64,000 nucleotides of DNA from Hermatobates lingyangjiaoensis (lineage: Eukaryota > Arthropoda > Insecta > Hemiptera > Hermatobatidae), in the NCBI GenBank assembly GCA_026182355.1, contig JAPFBL010000366.1, forward strand, positions 1-64,000. Reading direction: 5' to 3'. The notes below the pieces were generated by a model. The model was not told the origin of the DNA. It saw only the letters and a program-made list of their open reading frames with translations, and ran no database searches. Positions within the stretch are counted from its first letter, which is position 1. The number at the start of each line of letters is the position of its first letter. Shown here piece by piece: positions 18,835 through 33,175 of the stretch. A program made the position numbers and the translations under genes.

Positions 18835-21800
18835 CTGTGTCACAATCAAACATTGTAGTCATTATCAACAGTTACATGGCAATCATCTTGTGATAACATT
18901 ACCTTTACACTTCCCTAATATCTATATAAATAAAATAATGATTTTGTCTGTACATTGCTTAGAACTGACTCATTTTAAGTTTACTTTACGTTTCATCCAT
19001 TGGAGAAACCGAATCCACCCTTAGAAAAATCTCTGTCGGTTTGCCCGCAAAATTTTATCACAAGTAAACTCAGCCACCATTAAGACATATCAAGTTGAAA
19101 CTTTTACAGTAGATTTTGTGTATGCTCTAACTTAAAATATATGCTCTGAACTGATTGGAAATTCAACGTAGAAGTGAAGTTATGTACGTTTAAAGCAAAA
19201 ACGTTTATCACAAATAAACTCAGCCACCATGAGACAGCGAGCTGAAACTTTTGACACTAGATTTATTGTATGCCTAACTTAAAATATAGTCTCTAAATAG
19301 ATTGATAATTCAGTACAGAAGCGAAGTTATGGGGCTTTAAGCTGTATTTGCCTAACTTCACAGAGAAGTTTGTTTTGAAAATACACAGGTGTGGCAAGTA
19401 GGTATTGTTAGTTGATTTTAATTTTATTGGAGCATATGAATATATTGCGTATTTGACATCATTGAAAAGTTGTTTCCCGGAGATGAGGATGTACTATCTA
19501 TTACGAATAAATAGTTGTGTGAACGAGCAATTCTCAGCCCTTAATATGGAACAGGCAGGAAAAATCAACAAACAAGTTCTTACGCTATATCATACCGAGG
19601 AAAGAACTTAAAATTAGTAATGAGGAAGTAGTTCATTATTTCAGAGGCATTTGTTTAACACTGTACTAATAATATTTTCTACTATTCTATAATTTCTAAT
19701 TATAGTATTAGTATAATGCTATAATTGGTATGGTATTCCATGGTATTTTGGAATACCAAGTATAATATAATTTTTGATTCCGGCAAAGACGGGTACGTTT
19801 GCTAGTATATACATATAATGGAATGTTTTCCTTATCTCGACCATATATATTTAACACTATTTTTCTTTTTTTATCGAGGTTTGGTCTAGCATCAATAATA
19901 CAACACCTTTAAGCCGACGTTTCGTCTATATTTGTAAACATATTCAGATCTACATCAATACAGAATTTAATTACAATAACATGAACAGTAATTATATTAC
20001 ATTATTTATTATGTTTATTAATTAAATAATGCAATATGATTACTTTTCATGTTGTAAGTAAATTCTGTATTGATGCAGGCCTGAAGATGTCTACAAATAT
20101 AGACAAAACGTCGACTTAAAGGTGTTGTATTATTGAAGTTAGAACGAACCTCGATAAAAAAGAAAAATAGTGTTATATGTATATATATATTTGTAAATTT
20201 TGGTAGCAGTCCTTCCTTGATACACACACATTATTGAAAATGACGCCAAATTTAGCTGATACCTATTTCTTAAATTTTTTAATTAACACTCTCATTATTT
20301 CGATTACACAATAAAGTACATCTATAGCCGACATGTTTTGAATGATCAACATTCATCATCAGTCAACATTCACGTCCTGATGATGAATGTTGATCATTCG
20401 AAACATGTCGACTATAGGAGATGTACTTTATTGTGTAGACGAAATAATGAGAGTGTTATTTAGAAGAATTAAGAAACAGGTATTAACTAAATTTGGTGTC
20501 ATTTTCAATTTTATATATATATTATTACAGATATATAATTCGAAAAAAACTTTTTCGAAGTTCCCATAGCGAGGTATTAGTTTAATAAAAATATCAATGT
20601 TTTGTGTTTTCACTGGAATTTATCTAATGTTTCAAACAATTAAAAACCATTGTAATAATAGAATTAAACAATACCGATGGCACTACGAACGATTTTTCTC
20701 TTTTAAAGATGTATTAAAGGTTTACGAGTACATGGTTTATTGGGAGATCAATCAGGAATGTAAAATATGAGGCTTACAAAACATATGTTTTTTTTTTCTT
20801 TCTTGCCTGTTGATTTTAGAACGGAAATTCAACCATTACATCTCTTACCGGATGGACCGCTATTCGATGTTTTCCGGTTTACTACTTTTCCTCTCTCGTT
20901 ATAGAACAATTGGACTAAATATAGAAATTTGCCAAGTATAAAACAAATACATATAGCTAAAAGTTATATTGATTTGAAAATCATACTTCAGGTCCAAAGG
21001 AAGTGAAGAGGTTGATGAGTGGAACGCCCTGGTCGGTATAGCAGACCACCTGGGCTTGCAATATCCTTTTGAACGTCATGTTGTGGACGAATAACCTTGC
21101 CTCTTCGCTCCAACCTTCCCCATCTAAAAATAAACCATTCATTAGTACAAATACTTCTCTTTTATTTTAGTACACAATAATTGTGAATATACCTACCGAA
21201 ATATTTAGTGCAGATTTTATTTCATATCTCTCAAGTAATGAATTCCTCATATAACTTCGAGCAGTTATGACACTATTGTAATTATGTGAAAGTGAAAGAA
21301 AAAAATATGGCAGTGTTTAAAGGAAAAAGTTTCGTTCAGATATTTTTATTATTCTGTTGAATAATTGAAGTTGGCAAAAAAAAATTAAATCTACTATTAG
21401 CATTAAACCAAACAGTTAACCCCCGATATAACAGGCGAGGAAAGCTGCTCCTTCGCGAGTCAAAATCAGTGATGGGATTTACCGAGATTCAATCGGTTGG
21501 TGCGAACCGGTGCTTAAAATATTATGAGTTCGGCGAACCGGTTGTTAAAATTACGTAAACCCCTATCCAGGCCTGCATTAATTAGCCCACTATCAAACTC
21601 CATAAGTGTCGCGTGACTCACGTAACTTGTGCATGTATGACAACGTACCATAATCTGTTCATTTATATGTAACTAAACAATTTAGTTGCCGAATTCATAA
21701 TATTTTAAGCACCGGTTTGCACGAACCAGTTCTTAAAAAATTTGAATCCCACCACTGGTCAAAATGTGTATCAGATTGCTGAAAGTAGTTCATTTATAAA

Positions 21801-24800
21801 TATTGAATAATAAATTGACTAATTACAGAATCAAAGACTAGATCTCTCCGTATGGTCTAGCTTCTCTAACCTTATTCTGGGGAGCAAAGAAATCTGTAAC
21901 ATGTGATCTCATGTCACGTACACATTGACATAGTGGGTTTTAGAACTTGCCTGTTAGTCTACTGCAGTGTTTCCCAAAGTGATATCGAGGGGCGATAATG
22001 CAAAAAGGAGCGGGGATTCTATTTCCATAAATTGAAAATGTTCATGGAATATAATTTCTAAATTTAAGTGAAAACACGACATGTAAACTTCTAGGAAACA
22101 GTTTCTTAAAATTATTTGTTTCGATAATTCATTTTTATGTTAAAAGTATATTCTCACCTAAGTTTCTTTTATTGTGTATTAATTCTTTTGTATAAATATG
22201 TTATGAAACAATACATCTATTGGATTCTAAATAAATATTCGATTAGTAATTATTTTAATTTAATTATTAAAATGTTACTCATTTGGTTATTTAGTCTAGG
22301 AATCTGATTATTATTTAAGGGTGTTGAGTTATAGGTTTATGGACCCAAGGGGGCGGTCACTCGAAAAAGTTTGGGAAACACTGGTCTACTGGATCAAGGT
22401 TGTCTTGAAGATTCCCGCAGACTGATCTTTACCTACTGATAGTGGTGAGAGTGCTCTAGTCCACCAGGCTACTCAACATGATAAAAGTGGGAAAAGTAAC
22501 TGTTTCTCACAGATAGACGAAGATTCAGGGTACAACTGAGTATGCCCAGTCAAACTGGGTTGTATACCCAGGTTGGGATCAGTGCGTATACTTCAACCCT
22601 GGTATAACTGGTTAAGCACCAAGAGGCTAACTCCATAGGAATGGGTATGACACCACCATTCAACGAATGCGTTATGATGATGGTGCCATAAGTGTCCCCG
22701 TGGTCGTGATGTATATTTAATACCTAGTTGACCACTTTGTTAGTCCACAGCTTTTAGATGGTGGACTTCTAAGCAGAGTAATGACCTATTTCTATGTTTA
22801 CCAGGAGCTTGGCACAGACAGCAAACAGGCACTTTGAAAACAAAGTATCTACTCCACATAACACATACATATAATTTAACACCAAAGTATACTGACGTAT
22901 AGGAACAACATTGGCGAGGGCACACTCCACAGCTTGAAACTGGAGCATAAGGAAATCGCCACGGATCTGTTTGAGGGCAGCTGTCTCTATGGTAAGATAG
23001 CCACCATAGTCAACAAACTTGATGTCGCAGGAAGCACCATCCTCGCTGACCCGCATGATCTGCACTCTGTACCAACCACCCATGCTGGGAGCCACGCATA
23101 CTGCATCTACATGAACATAATCTATGTGAACAATATTCACAAAAAGACGTTGATATATATTACAACTACTCATAGAGTAACAAATAAAATTGATCATATG
23201 AAAAAACAAAAAAATAATGAGAAATTCATTAATACATCACATAACATTAATTCACTAATCGACAATAGGCCTTACACCTCTAGGAGGGTTAGCAGGGTTT
23301 TGACCTACTATCGCGGGAAACTAGTAGTAGAATAGTCGTGAAAAATCTTTCAACCATAACAAGTGTCTTCGTCAGTCTTATTTACATCAGTCTATTACTT
23401 CTTTCATGGGAAGCCGGGTTAGCTCAGATGTTAACGTACTTACCTCTGAACTGGTAGGTCCGGGGTTCGATACCCACCTGGCCCTCGATTTATTCACGTA
23501 GGAGGTGAAAGCCATCGGTCCCGAGCCTGTACGATGTCAGGTACTAATCAAAGATCCCTACTCTACATACATTTGAGTTAGGCAAAATTTTGGACTCTTA
23601 ATGTAGAATCAATCCTCATTGTGTGTGTCATCACCAATGTTCTGCCTGTGTGTATTCCCTTGAGAGACAGCCACTGAAACCTAAATGGTTTCCCACTACT
23701 ACTACTACTTCTCATTCATTATGAATGAGACTCTGATGATGACTACTTGTTTTTGTTGGAAGATAATCACATTTCTGACTATCTTATTGAGGTTTAGACA
23801 AGTGAAGTGAGTATGGACTTTCGGTGATACCTTTGACTGGTTGGGCGAGAGGTGGTGTTTGCAGGGCGGAATACACGTGCGTCATGGTAACTGTCAGGTT
23901 GGTGAGGCAAGGATAGGTGGGGTGGCTCGGCTGGTGGATGAACATGTGACCTGCAGAGATCAGACTTGACACCACCACGTCGTTATTAACGCCTTCGATC
24001 AACTGCAACTGAACAAACGACATCATTCTCTCTCTTTCTCTCAAATATCTAAAGTACATAACAGTCTTTTCACATTTAACAGATTGAAAGCTACCTGCAA
24101 CTGATAGAAAGTACATAATACGCTTCTTTTTACGTTTAACAGATTGAAAACGACCTGCAACTGAATCCACAAACACTACTCTCTATCTCAAATATCGAAA
24201 GGAGGTTTTAGTTTATTTTCAGGTTAATAGATTGGCTGCAACTGAACCCACAACTACTTTCTCACTCAAATATCGAACGTAGATCTTTTAACAGATTGGC
24301 TGCAACTGAATCCATCAACACTCTCAGATTGAAAACTAACTGAAACTGTAAACACCTCCATCCTTACATCGAAAGAGCATCTTTTTCTCTTTTTTACGCT
24401 TTGTTCAATTGGAACAATTATAATTGAATCAACTAACAGTATATCACTCAGTCTATTTTTAAATATTGAAAATAAAATGTCTGACTCTTCATTTGCGAAT
24501 CGAGCCAATATCGACCAACAAGCATCAAGCTATCAAAAATTGAACATGGTATCACCTTTATATTCATTTTCACTTTTGGATTTAACAACAACATTAAAAC
24601 CATTCTTTTGAACATTACAAATGCATTTGAGTGATTGTAAATGAACTGCAACTGAACCAACTAACAGCAGTATCTGAAACAATGAAAATGCCATTTTTAT
24701 CTTCAATTATTACGTTTTCACCGATAAGAGGACAATTACAACCTGATCAACAAACATTACTCTCTCTACATTGAAAATATCATACAACGTTTGCAATCTT

Positions 24801-27800
24801 TTTCGCCTTTTGTTTGATTGGAACTGAATCAATAAGTTCACTCTCCCAAACATTTCAAATACCACTATCTGATGATTCTTTTCATATTTTGAATGATTGT
24901 AAATGAAGTACAACTGAACCAACAAACATGAATCTCTCAAATATTGAAAACAGAACAGTCGTCCTCTTTTACAACTTTTAATTGATTAAGATTGAGTTGC
25001 AATTAAACCAATAATAACTCCTCACTTTCAAACATTAAAAGCACTTCTACTTTGCTTTCGTTAATATAAACTGAACCAAAAAAAAAAAAAAAAAATATTA
25101 CCCTCAAAATTGAAACTATACACCCCGCCTATACATTTTTTCTTCGTACGTTAAAATTAATAAATCAGTATTATGAATTTGTGGCACCATGGCTTTTGAA
25201 GTAAGGCGGTAAATGTGATGGAGGAGGAAGAAGAATAGGTTTACAACGTTTTCACAAATGACAGAAATCATACTTAGTAACTTAACGAATCTAAATTTAA
25301 ATGAATTACACTATATAATCAGAACTCTCCTCTAAATTTAACAGAAAATTGTTTCCAATTTTAATTGCTTTGTTCTCGACTTTGAGATTTATTGTTTTTT
25401 CCCCTTGAATTAATTACTCTTATTTTCTATCTTCTATCTTGAATTTTTTTTCATAAACTGGGGGAAAACTCGTGGTATGTTTCATATCTTGAATTTTTGG
25501 TATGCAAAAGGTTTACGTATCTCGAGAATATTTTTGTGAACATATTATTATTACTCTCACATGTTATCAATTTTACATGTTTTTACATTTTACATGTACA
25601 AATAAGAGAGAAGAATTCATTAATAAATCAGTTTTTCGACTATGGATTTTTTTTACATTGACATACGGATATTGTTATAATTAAAAACACTGAGTACTCA
25701 ACAAGCAAAAGAGAACATAACAGTAAAGAAACCTCCAAACAAACAAATAGTAGCCTGCATGTGTTAATCATGTAACAGAGTAAATTAAGATATGGTGCAA
25801 CAGAAACAGATTTCCAAAGTAATCAAATATTGATCTCTATACTTATGAAATAATTGTAAAAGCAATAAAATAATTATGACAATATCCGTATGTCAATGTA
25901 AAAAAATCCATAGTCGAAAAACTGATTTATCAATAAATTCCTCTGTGTTACTGTACATGTAAAATGTAATAAATAACCAAAATATTAGTAATAGTAGTGC
26001 TAATTGTAAAACAATCATGTTGTAGCCCTGAAGATGACATAAATATATTTCGAAACGTCGGCAAAAGGATTAATTTAAATTAGACCTCAAACTCATTCAA
26101 CAGTTCATTGACAGGACAATATCGAATAGGAAGAACTGATAGTGTTAAATATAGGATACGTTGAAAACTTTCAGTTTCAATCTGGAAGGTGAACATGATC
26201 ACAAACCGGTCAAACGAGGACGGAAATTTACGGTAAAATGGGAACATTCTTCTTTTAACTGTTGCTGTGTTTTTAGCTCGTTTTAAGATGTATCTTAAAG
26301 ATTTTCTGATAACCAATTCATTATAAAACTAATAGCTGATAAATGAAAAATTCTATAATTACTAGGAGATAAGTAATGCTTACATGGAAATCTTCAGGAC
26401 TTAACTGCTGATATAAATTCGCAAAGGATACTCTTTCAAGGGTCACTTTAGGGTATTTCCTGATGGGGAACTTCTGTCGAATCAAGTCGAGAGCTTTGTC
26501 TATGTCTTGTTGATTCCCTGAAACAAGAAAATGTTCGAAATTATGTACAAGATAAGGAAATCAGTTGAAAATCTCTTACAAAAATGCATAAATATCATAT
26601 GGGCCAGTTCTATAGTTTTTTTTTATATTTTTATATATATTGATTGAACAAACTAAGCACAAAAATATTTCAGTTTTAAAATAACACGAAAAGGATGATA
26701 GGCAGGCTTGAAATTAAATACGATGAGAGTGAAAAACATAATTAAATGAGTAGAATGATATTAACTTAAAAGTTGGAAAACAAAGAAATGCATGTGCCAT
26801 CCCTAACACCCTAGGAGCTCTGGAAGACAAATATTCCTTAACTCATTATGCCTTGTGATTTTCAATTTTTGCAAATAGAATATAACATGAAAAAATATTA
26901 CAATCAGAAAGTAAAAATATTATGTGACAATAACAAAAATGTCAATTTCACAGCATTTTTAAGAGAGTAATCTGATTTTTTATTTCAAAAATCCATAGTC
27001 GAAATCACTGATTTATCAATAAATTCCTCTCTGTTACTGTACATGTAAAATGTAATAAATAACCAAAATAGTAGTAATAGTAGTGCTAATTGTAAAATTG
27101 ATTATTTTTTTATATATAAATTTTTTTTATATTTGAAGTTTTGGAACAAAGTAGCTTAGAAGAAAAATAATAAGCAATAATATTTGTAGGAACCAAACAA
27201 ATTTCATCTTTGATCATTAGTACAAGGTGATGCAAACTGAAAGTATTTTCATTTTGGCAGATTGAAATTTGAAAAACCTTACATCACCAGTTTGTTCAAC
27301 TTAAGGAAGGAGCCAAAGATTCTAAAAAGCTGCCAAAAAAACAAAGCAGATTATGAAAGATTTAAGAAAATTTTACTGAAATCCTGCCAATAAATGCAGA
27401 AAAATTATTAATGAAATTTGATTGAAAAATTAAAAAGAAATGCAAATGACATAGAAGACGACACTAGTTCTAATGGATATTGAAATGCTGCCAATAAACA
27501 CAGCGAATTATTTTAGAAATATAGAAGACCCCAGAGACGATTAACTCAAGAACTTAAAACTCATCCATTCTAACTAAAGAACAAAAAGACACTAAACTCT
27601 TAGATTAACAATATTAACATGGTACGACAATTAAACCTTTCACCCTATATAAGGGTTTCTTCCTGTTTTCAAAATAAATTGTAAATTACAACTGGACTAA
27701 GCCAAAAACAAAAAATCCACACTACACAAAGAAAACCCTAACTAAGGAATAAAATTATATCAGGTTATGTTAGGTTACAGTGACTGTCCCCAGAGAGAAA

Positions 27801-28674
27801 GCACATAGGCCAATGACTTGCATTTGTGATATCACATAATGAACATTTTACATTGGGAGTTCTAAATTTTGTCTGACTCAAGTATGTTAGAGTAGGAAGC
27901 GTTTAAATTCGTAGAGGCTCGATAACATTTAACATTTCCCCCCCGATGTGCCTTCACCTTGTCGTGGTGGGGGGGCTTAACATGCCTAGATGGCATGAAC
28001 TAAGAAAGGCACAGTTAAGTGGTTAATGGTCGGTGTCTGCGGGTAAAGACCGCTTGATCGTGCGCTGGCTTTGGGGGTCTGTCTCCCCATATCAGTCTTA
28101 TGTGGCTAACATCTCTGTCATGAGTTTCTTTTTGTGGGTAGGCTATGTCCCTACGATAGGGCTTCAGCCTGGGGAGCTAGTTAGTCCCTCTCTTTTTCAA
28201 GACCTCTCATTCACTGAGGTAGCACAACAGAGACCTCAGCTGTTAAAATATATGTAACAAATATATTTTCTTTTACTTGATGTGTTCATGGTTTGGTTTA
28301 TTGTGTTTTTGTTATCTGTTGGTTGATACTCCGTGGATGTTTTTGTTTTCACTACTTTTGTCGTCAATAAATTGTTTTTTACCTTGAAAATGCCAACTAT
28401 TTTTGGCGAAACGTCAGCGTATGGATAGGACTGTTATTTCTTTAGATCAAAAATCCTCAAGAAACCCATCTTTGAACTTTATATATATATTTGTAGACCT
28501 GTAGATATCTACAAACATAGACGAAACGTCGGCTTAAAGGTGTTGTATTTTTTGTCTAACAGTAGCTTTGCTCATATTATACATTATCTCAACCTTGAAG
28601 AAAGAAAGTTAGCTAGGAGATTTGAAAAGCTCAATAAGAAAAAGGTACATGCAATCAAGTCAATTGATTTTAAT

Positions 28675-28723
<49 letters not shown>

Positions 28724-31700
28724 GAAATTAAACCACAAGGAAAAAGAAAGAATACAATAGAAAAAATGCTCTGAGGCCTTTCAATTTATGTCATCAGTGA
28801 GCAAACAAAGAAAGAACTAAGAAAATAACATAAAAGATATGATAACATAAAAAGTCATCTTTGTTTGCTCTCTGATGACATAAATTGAAAGGCCTCAGGG
28901 CATTTTTTTGTATTGTATTCTTTTTTATCCTTGTGGTTATATTTATTTATTGCATCACGTGTTGTTTATTGTTATTTTTCTGCATATTTATATATATATA
29001 TATATGTGCGTTTAAAAAATGAATGTCCGATTTCACACTATTTAATTTGTTAGAAAATGTTCCTAAATATATATATAGGTAGCGGACTACAATGGAGTTT
29101 TACACGGGGAAATGCTCTCAGGTTTTTTTTATGAATACACATCCAGAATGGAGCAAAGAAGACTTGAAGTTTACCTGTTCTGCAATTTTTTTTAACGTAT
29201 TTCTTCGTTCAACATGCCAGCACCGATTAGCTGGAATCATTCTAGAGTCTGAAGCCTGGCTGAATTCCGAATGCCTGGTCAGGCTACTGTCCATCTACAT
29301 CGGATTACAGCCCAGCTGTCCCCGAAATGCTCTCTCTATTGAGCAATCCAGCTTAGACGCTCATGGGTCTGTCACACCGACGGCGATGCAACTACCCACA
29401 GGAATTCCCCTCTATTTGTCAGTAGGTCACCAAATTGTTCAGCATCGATGGGTGTTGGATAGTAAAGTAAATAACATCAGTTTTTTCGTAAATGTAATAC
29501 TGAAATGTATTTTTTTAATACTATTGATACTCAACATTCTAAGTAATCACTAGATTTTTTTTGTATCGTTAGACAGCAGAATACACTCATGTCTCGATTT
29601 AACTGACTTCACTTTAACGGATTTCGGAAGCAACAGACAAAATCTGTAGCTTTGTTTACACCTGTGGTTGAACACGTGTAGATGTTTGGTCCTTCTTTTT
29701 CAACATTTTTGGTTTTGTTTTGTGTGTGTTCCTTGTGTAATATTGAATATTTTTTTTTTTACCAGGGCACCTGTAAACCTTGTACAAATGCTGAAAAGAG
29801 TCAATTTAACAGTATTACAGAAGGTTGAGTTGATTAAAAACTTGAAATACAGTAGTATCGGAAACTTCGGACAATCGGGAATACCGGATCGGTGTCCGTT
29901 AAACCAAGGTATGAGTGTATTTCAACCGAGGTATGAATGTATTTCAACCGAGGTATGAGTGTATTTCAACTGAGGTATGAGTGTATTTGAACCGAGATAT
30001 GAGTGTATTTCAACCGAGGTATGAGTGTGTTTCAACCGAGGTATGAGTGTATTTCAACTGAGGTATGAGTGTATTTGAACCGAGGTATGAGTGTATTTGA
30101 ACCGAGGTATGAGTGTATTTCAACTGAGGTATGAGTGTATTTGAACCGAGGTATGAGTGTATTTCAACTGAGGTATGAGTGTATTTCAACCGAGGTATGA
30201 ATGTATTTCAACCGAGGTATGAGTGTATTTCAACTGAGGTATGAGTGTATTTGAACCGAGGTATGAGTGTATTTCAACTGAGGTATGAGTGTATTTCAAC
30301 CGAGGTATGAATGTATTTCAACCGAGGTATGAGTGTATTTCAACTGAGGTATGAGTGTATTTGAACCGAGGTATGAGTGTATTTGAACCGAGGTATGAGT
30401 GTATTTCAACTCTCAAATCTTAATGGCTTGGCTCCAGACAATGGTCCAGGAAATTTAAAATTTGTTGTTAAAATACTGTCTTGTAACGGTAATTATAGGA
30501 GATGTTGGGTTACCTTCTATGGCACAAATCTTGAGCTTGTTTGACTCCGGATGGCGTTTGATAAGAATGTTGGTGTGTGAGGTACTCATGATCTCGTGCA
30601 GCGAAGATCCATTGCGTCCGATAAGTCGACCTGTTATCACCTGCAATACAAAAGCAACCAGTAATGAGACCATCTAGTTATGCTCTAAGTCAGCACCACA
30701 TCACATATCTCCCTCTGCAAAAGTCTATTTCTGATATATTAGTGGATTATCATCAATATTGCAATAGAATTAGCAGTAGCTTCTCCATTTTTGACTTTCT
30801 TGTTTATGATCTGTAATTTCCTTGAAATTTGTTTTGAAGCTACAGTATCTCCATAGAAAGTTTGCCACACAGATATAATCAACAGAATAAATGAAGAGTT
30901 CGTGACTGTACACTAACAAGAAACCACGACAGTTGTAAATTTCTATCAAGTACTACTAGCACAGCTATGTTAAACAATACAGGCAACCCTCGACTCACAC
31001 ACATTTTAAAAAATCCAGCTTTTTAATCCTCTGTGGAGAACGTATATTTCAAGTACATAGGGAGTTGAGAAAGACACCAAGTGTTATTGAAATCTCTATC
31101 AAGAAAAGAAAAAAAAGGGTGGAATTCAACCTAACTCTTGACAAATTTATAAAGGAAACATCAGGAAGCACTTAACAAGCCTCTTTAACTTTATTATGAT
31201 ATAGATATTGATAAAAAAAAACTTTAAAACATACTGTTAAAATGCTCCAACATTTTGCTACATTCATCTACTTTCAAACATTCGCACACACTTTCAGGAA
31301 CCAATAATGTACGAAACTCGAGAGCCCCACTGTACAGGTAGTTATTATTAGGGCATTGTTTAAATATATAGAAGTAAAGAAATAATAATTGACATCATTC
31401 ATGGCTTCTTTTGTACCAAAGAACTTCCTTCTTTTGTTATTTTGACCATCATATATCCTTGACAAGCAACTAACAACCCAACGACTAATGAAATTATATG
31501 CAATAAAGAAGAAAGTTGTTAATGCAGAAGCTGCTGCTAATATTAGTGTAATATGTTTAAGAGGAGACTTTCGACAACAACACTATTTATAATATTGCAT
31601 ATGATCAATAACATGCAGTTTATTTTGCTTACAAATTACATTTACTGACATTGATAAATGATTGTGCTTCCATATTATCATTAAAATTTATTTATATGCC

Positions 31701-33137
31701 TGTATCTTATATCCAAAACAGATCATGTTCACGTAATATTACTATCCCTCTATTAATTAAACATTCTTTTTATTTACCACTTTATTTTATTTACCCTTCT
31801 CTTACTTTCATTCAATGCATATATCACCCTCAATTCTCAAGTGTCTATCACTACCTCAATCTGTTTAATTATGAATCACTTTCAACGATTCATTTCAATG
31901 ATAATATCGTATTAAATTATTAGCACATTTTATTCCCTCTTTTCTATTATTGATTAGTGACACACGAATGGAAATAGTAGGCATTAATATATTATACATC
32001 ATATAACTTCGTTATGCACTAGTAGTATTTTAAAATGGTAATAATTAATTTTTATTTTTTAATTAGACGTATAAACAAGAACGGTTGTTATCAACATATG
32101 ATTAGTCTAATCTGAACAACGGAAACAACCATAGGTTATTGAACTCACCTGAACTCATATCTATAAGAAGGGATAAATGAGTAGAGCTTACCATCTTAAG
32201 TAGGCGTTATTGTAAAAAGTAAAGTAAAGAAAGTAAGCGATTAGCAGATTTTTGTACCTGTGGTATGATAAATTCGTAAATGGAAGGCATGGAGTCACCG
32301 GCAACACTAGTGCCATCTATAGGAGTACGAGCAGGAGAAATAGCAACATCACTGTGGCCTTTACCACTATCACAGGAACCCTGAAAGTATCAAATCGCAC
32401 AATCAAAATGCTGAAATAAAATAAAATATAACATATAAAATCCATCAACTCCTAGTGAATTGTTCTTACAAAGTTCAGACCGGATTCACACTTTGTGCTT
32501 CTTCAAGTTCATCAGACTAATATGAATAATAGAAAGTTTATGAAGAGGAAAATGTTCCACAAAGGACAACAAACGTTTTGCAGTAAACGTTATGTATCTA
32601 TATAACCTATATACATAATATATATAAGTGTCTTATCTAATCGGGATTCGGGCACTTTTCTAGGTTCAAAAATCAAACTCTCGTAGTCGAGAGTGGGTTA
32701 CTTGCCGTTGCGCCTACAACGTGCTTGGTCTCCCATTCTCTTTTCTCCTGAAGACGGATTGCCCGAAGGTTTGAGTCTGTAAGTGTGTTTCCCTACTTTG
32801 TGTGTTGCTCTTTGTTAATCTCGAACTCGTATTATGTCTAGTTTGGATCGTATTTCGTTTTATCAGTGAAATATATATAATATATAACAGATTCAAAAAT
32901 ACATCGACCGTTTCATAGAATAGGTGTGTTCTCTAATCGGGATTCGGTCAATGTCTAGTCGAAGGTTTTGTCCGGTTAACATTGTTGTTCCTTTAAATAA
33001 TGTAAATTTCATTTTCTTAGTTGAAAAATTCTTACTTCTTCCTATGAAAAAGGTTTTAAACCTTTTAAGGCAACGAGAGTTTGATTTTTTACCCTAATTG
33101 ACCTAATCCCGATTAGAGAACACACCTCTATTATATA

Positions 33138-33175
<38 letters not shown>

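Noticed and set aside
22769..23209. AKAP1 Tudor ORF taken as a single-exon gene
   Set aside because: Its ends are intronic; only 22897-23106 is exon by splice sites and phase.
23413..23485. tRNA gene
   Set aside because: Boxes A and B are present but the cloverleaf is imperfect and the sequence continues into a SINE body repeated elsewhere.
29092..29553. 153-codon ORF as a gene
   Set aside because: No domain, no splice context, low-complexity end, and it lies inside AKAP1 intron 3; likely chance or old repeat.
29905..30411. CRISPR-like array
   Set aside because: Units are contiguous tandem repeats without unique spacers, in a eukaryotic intron.
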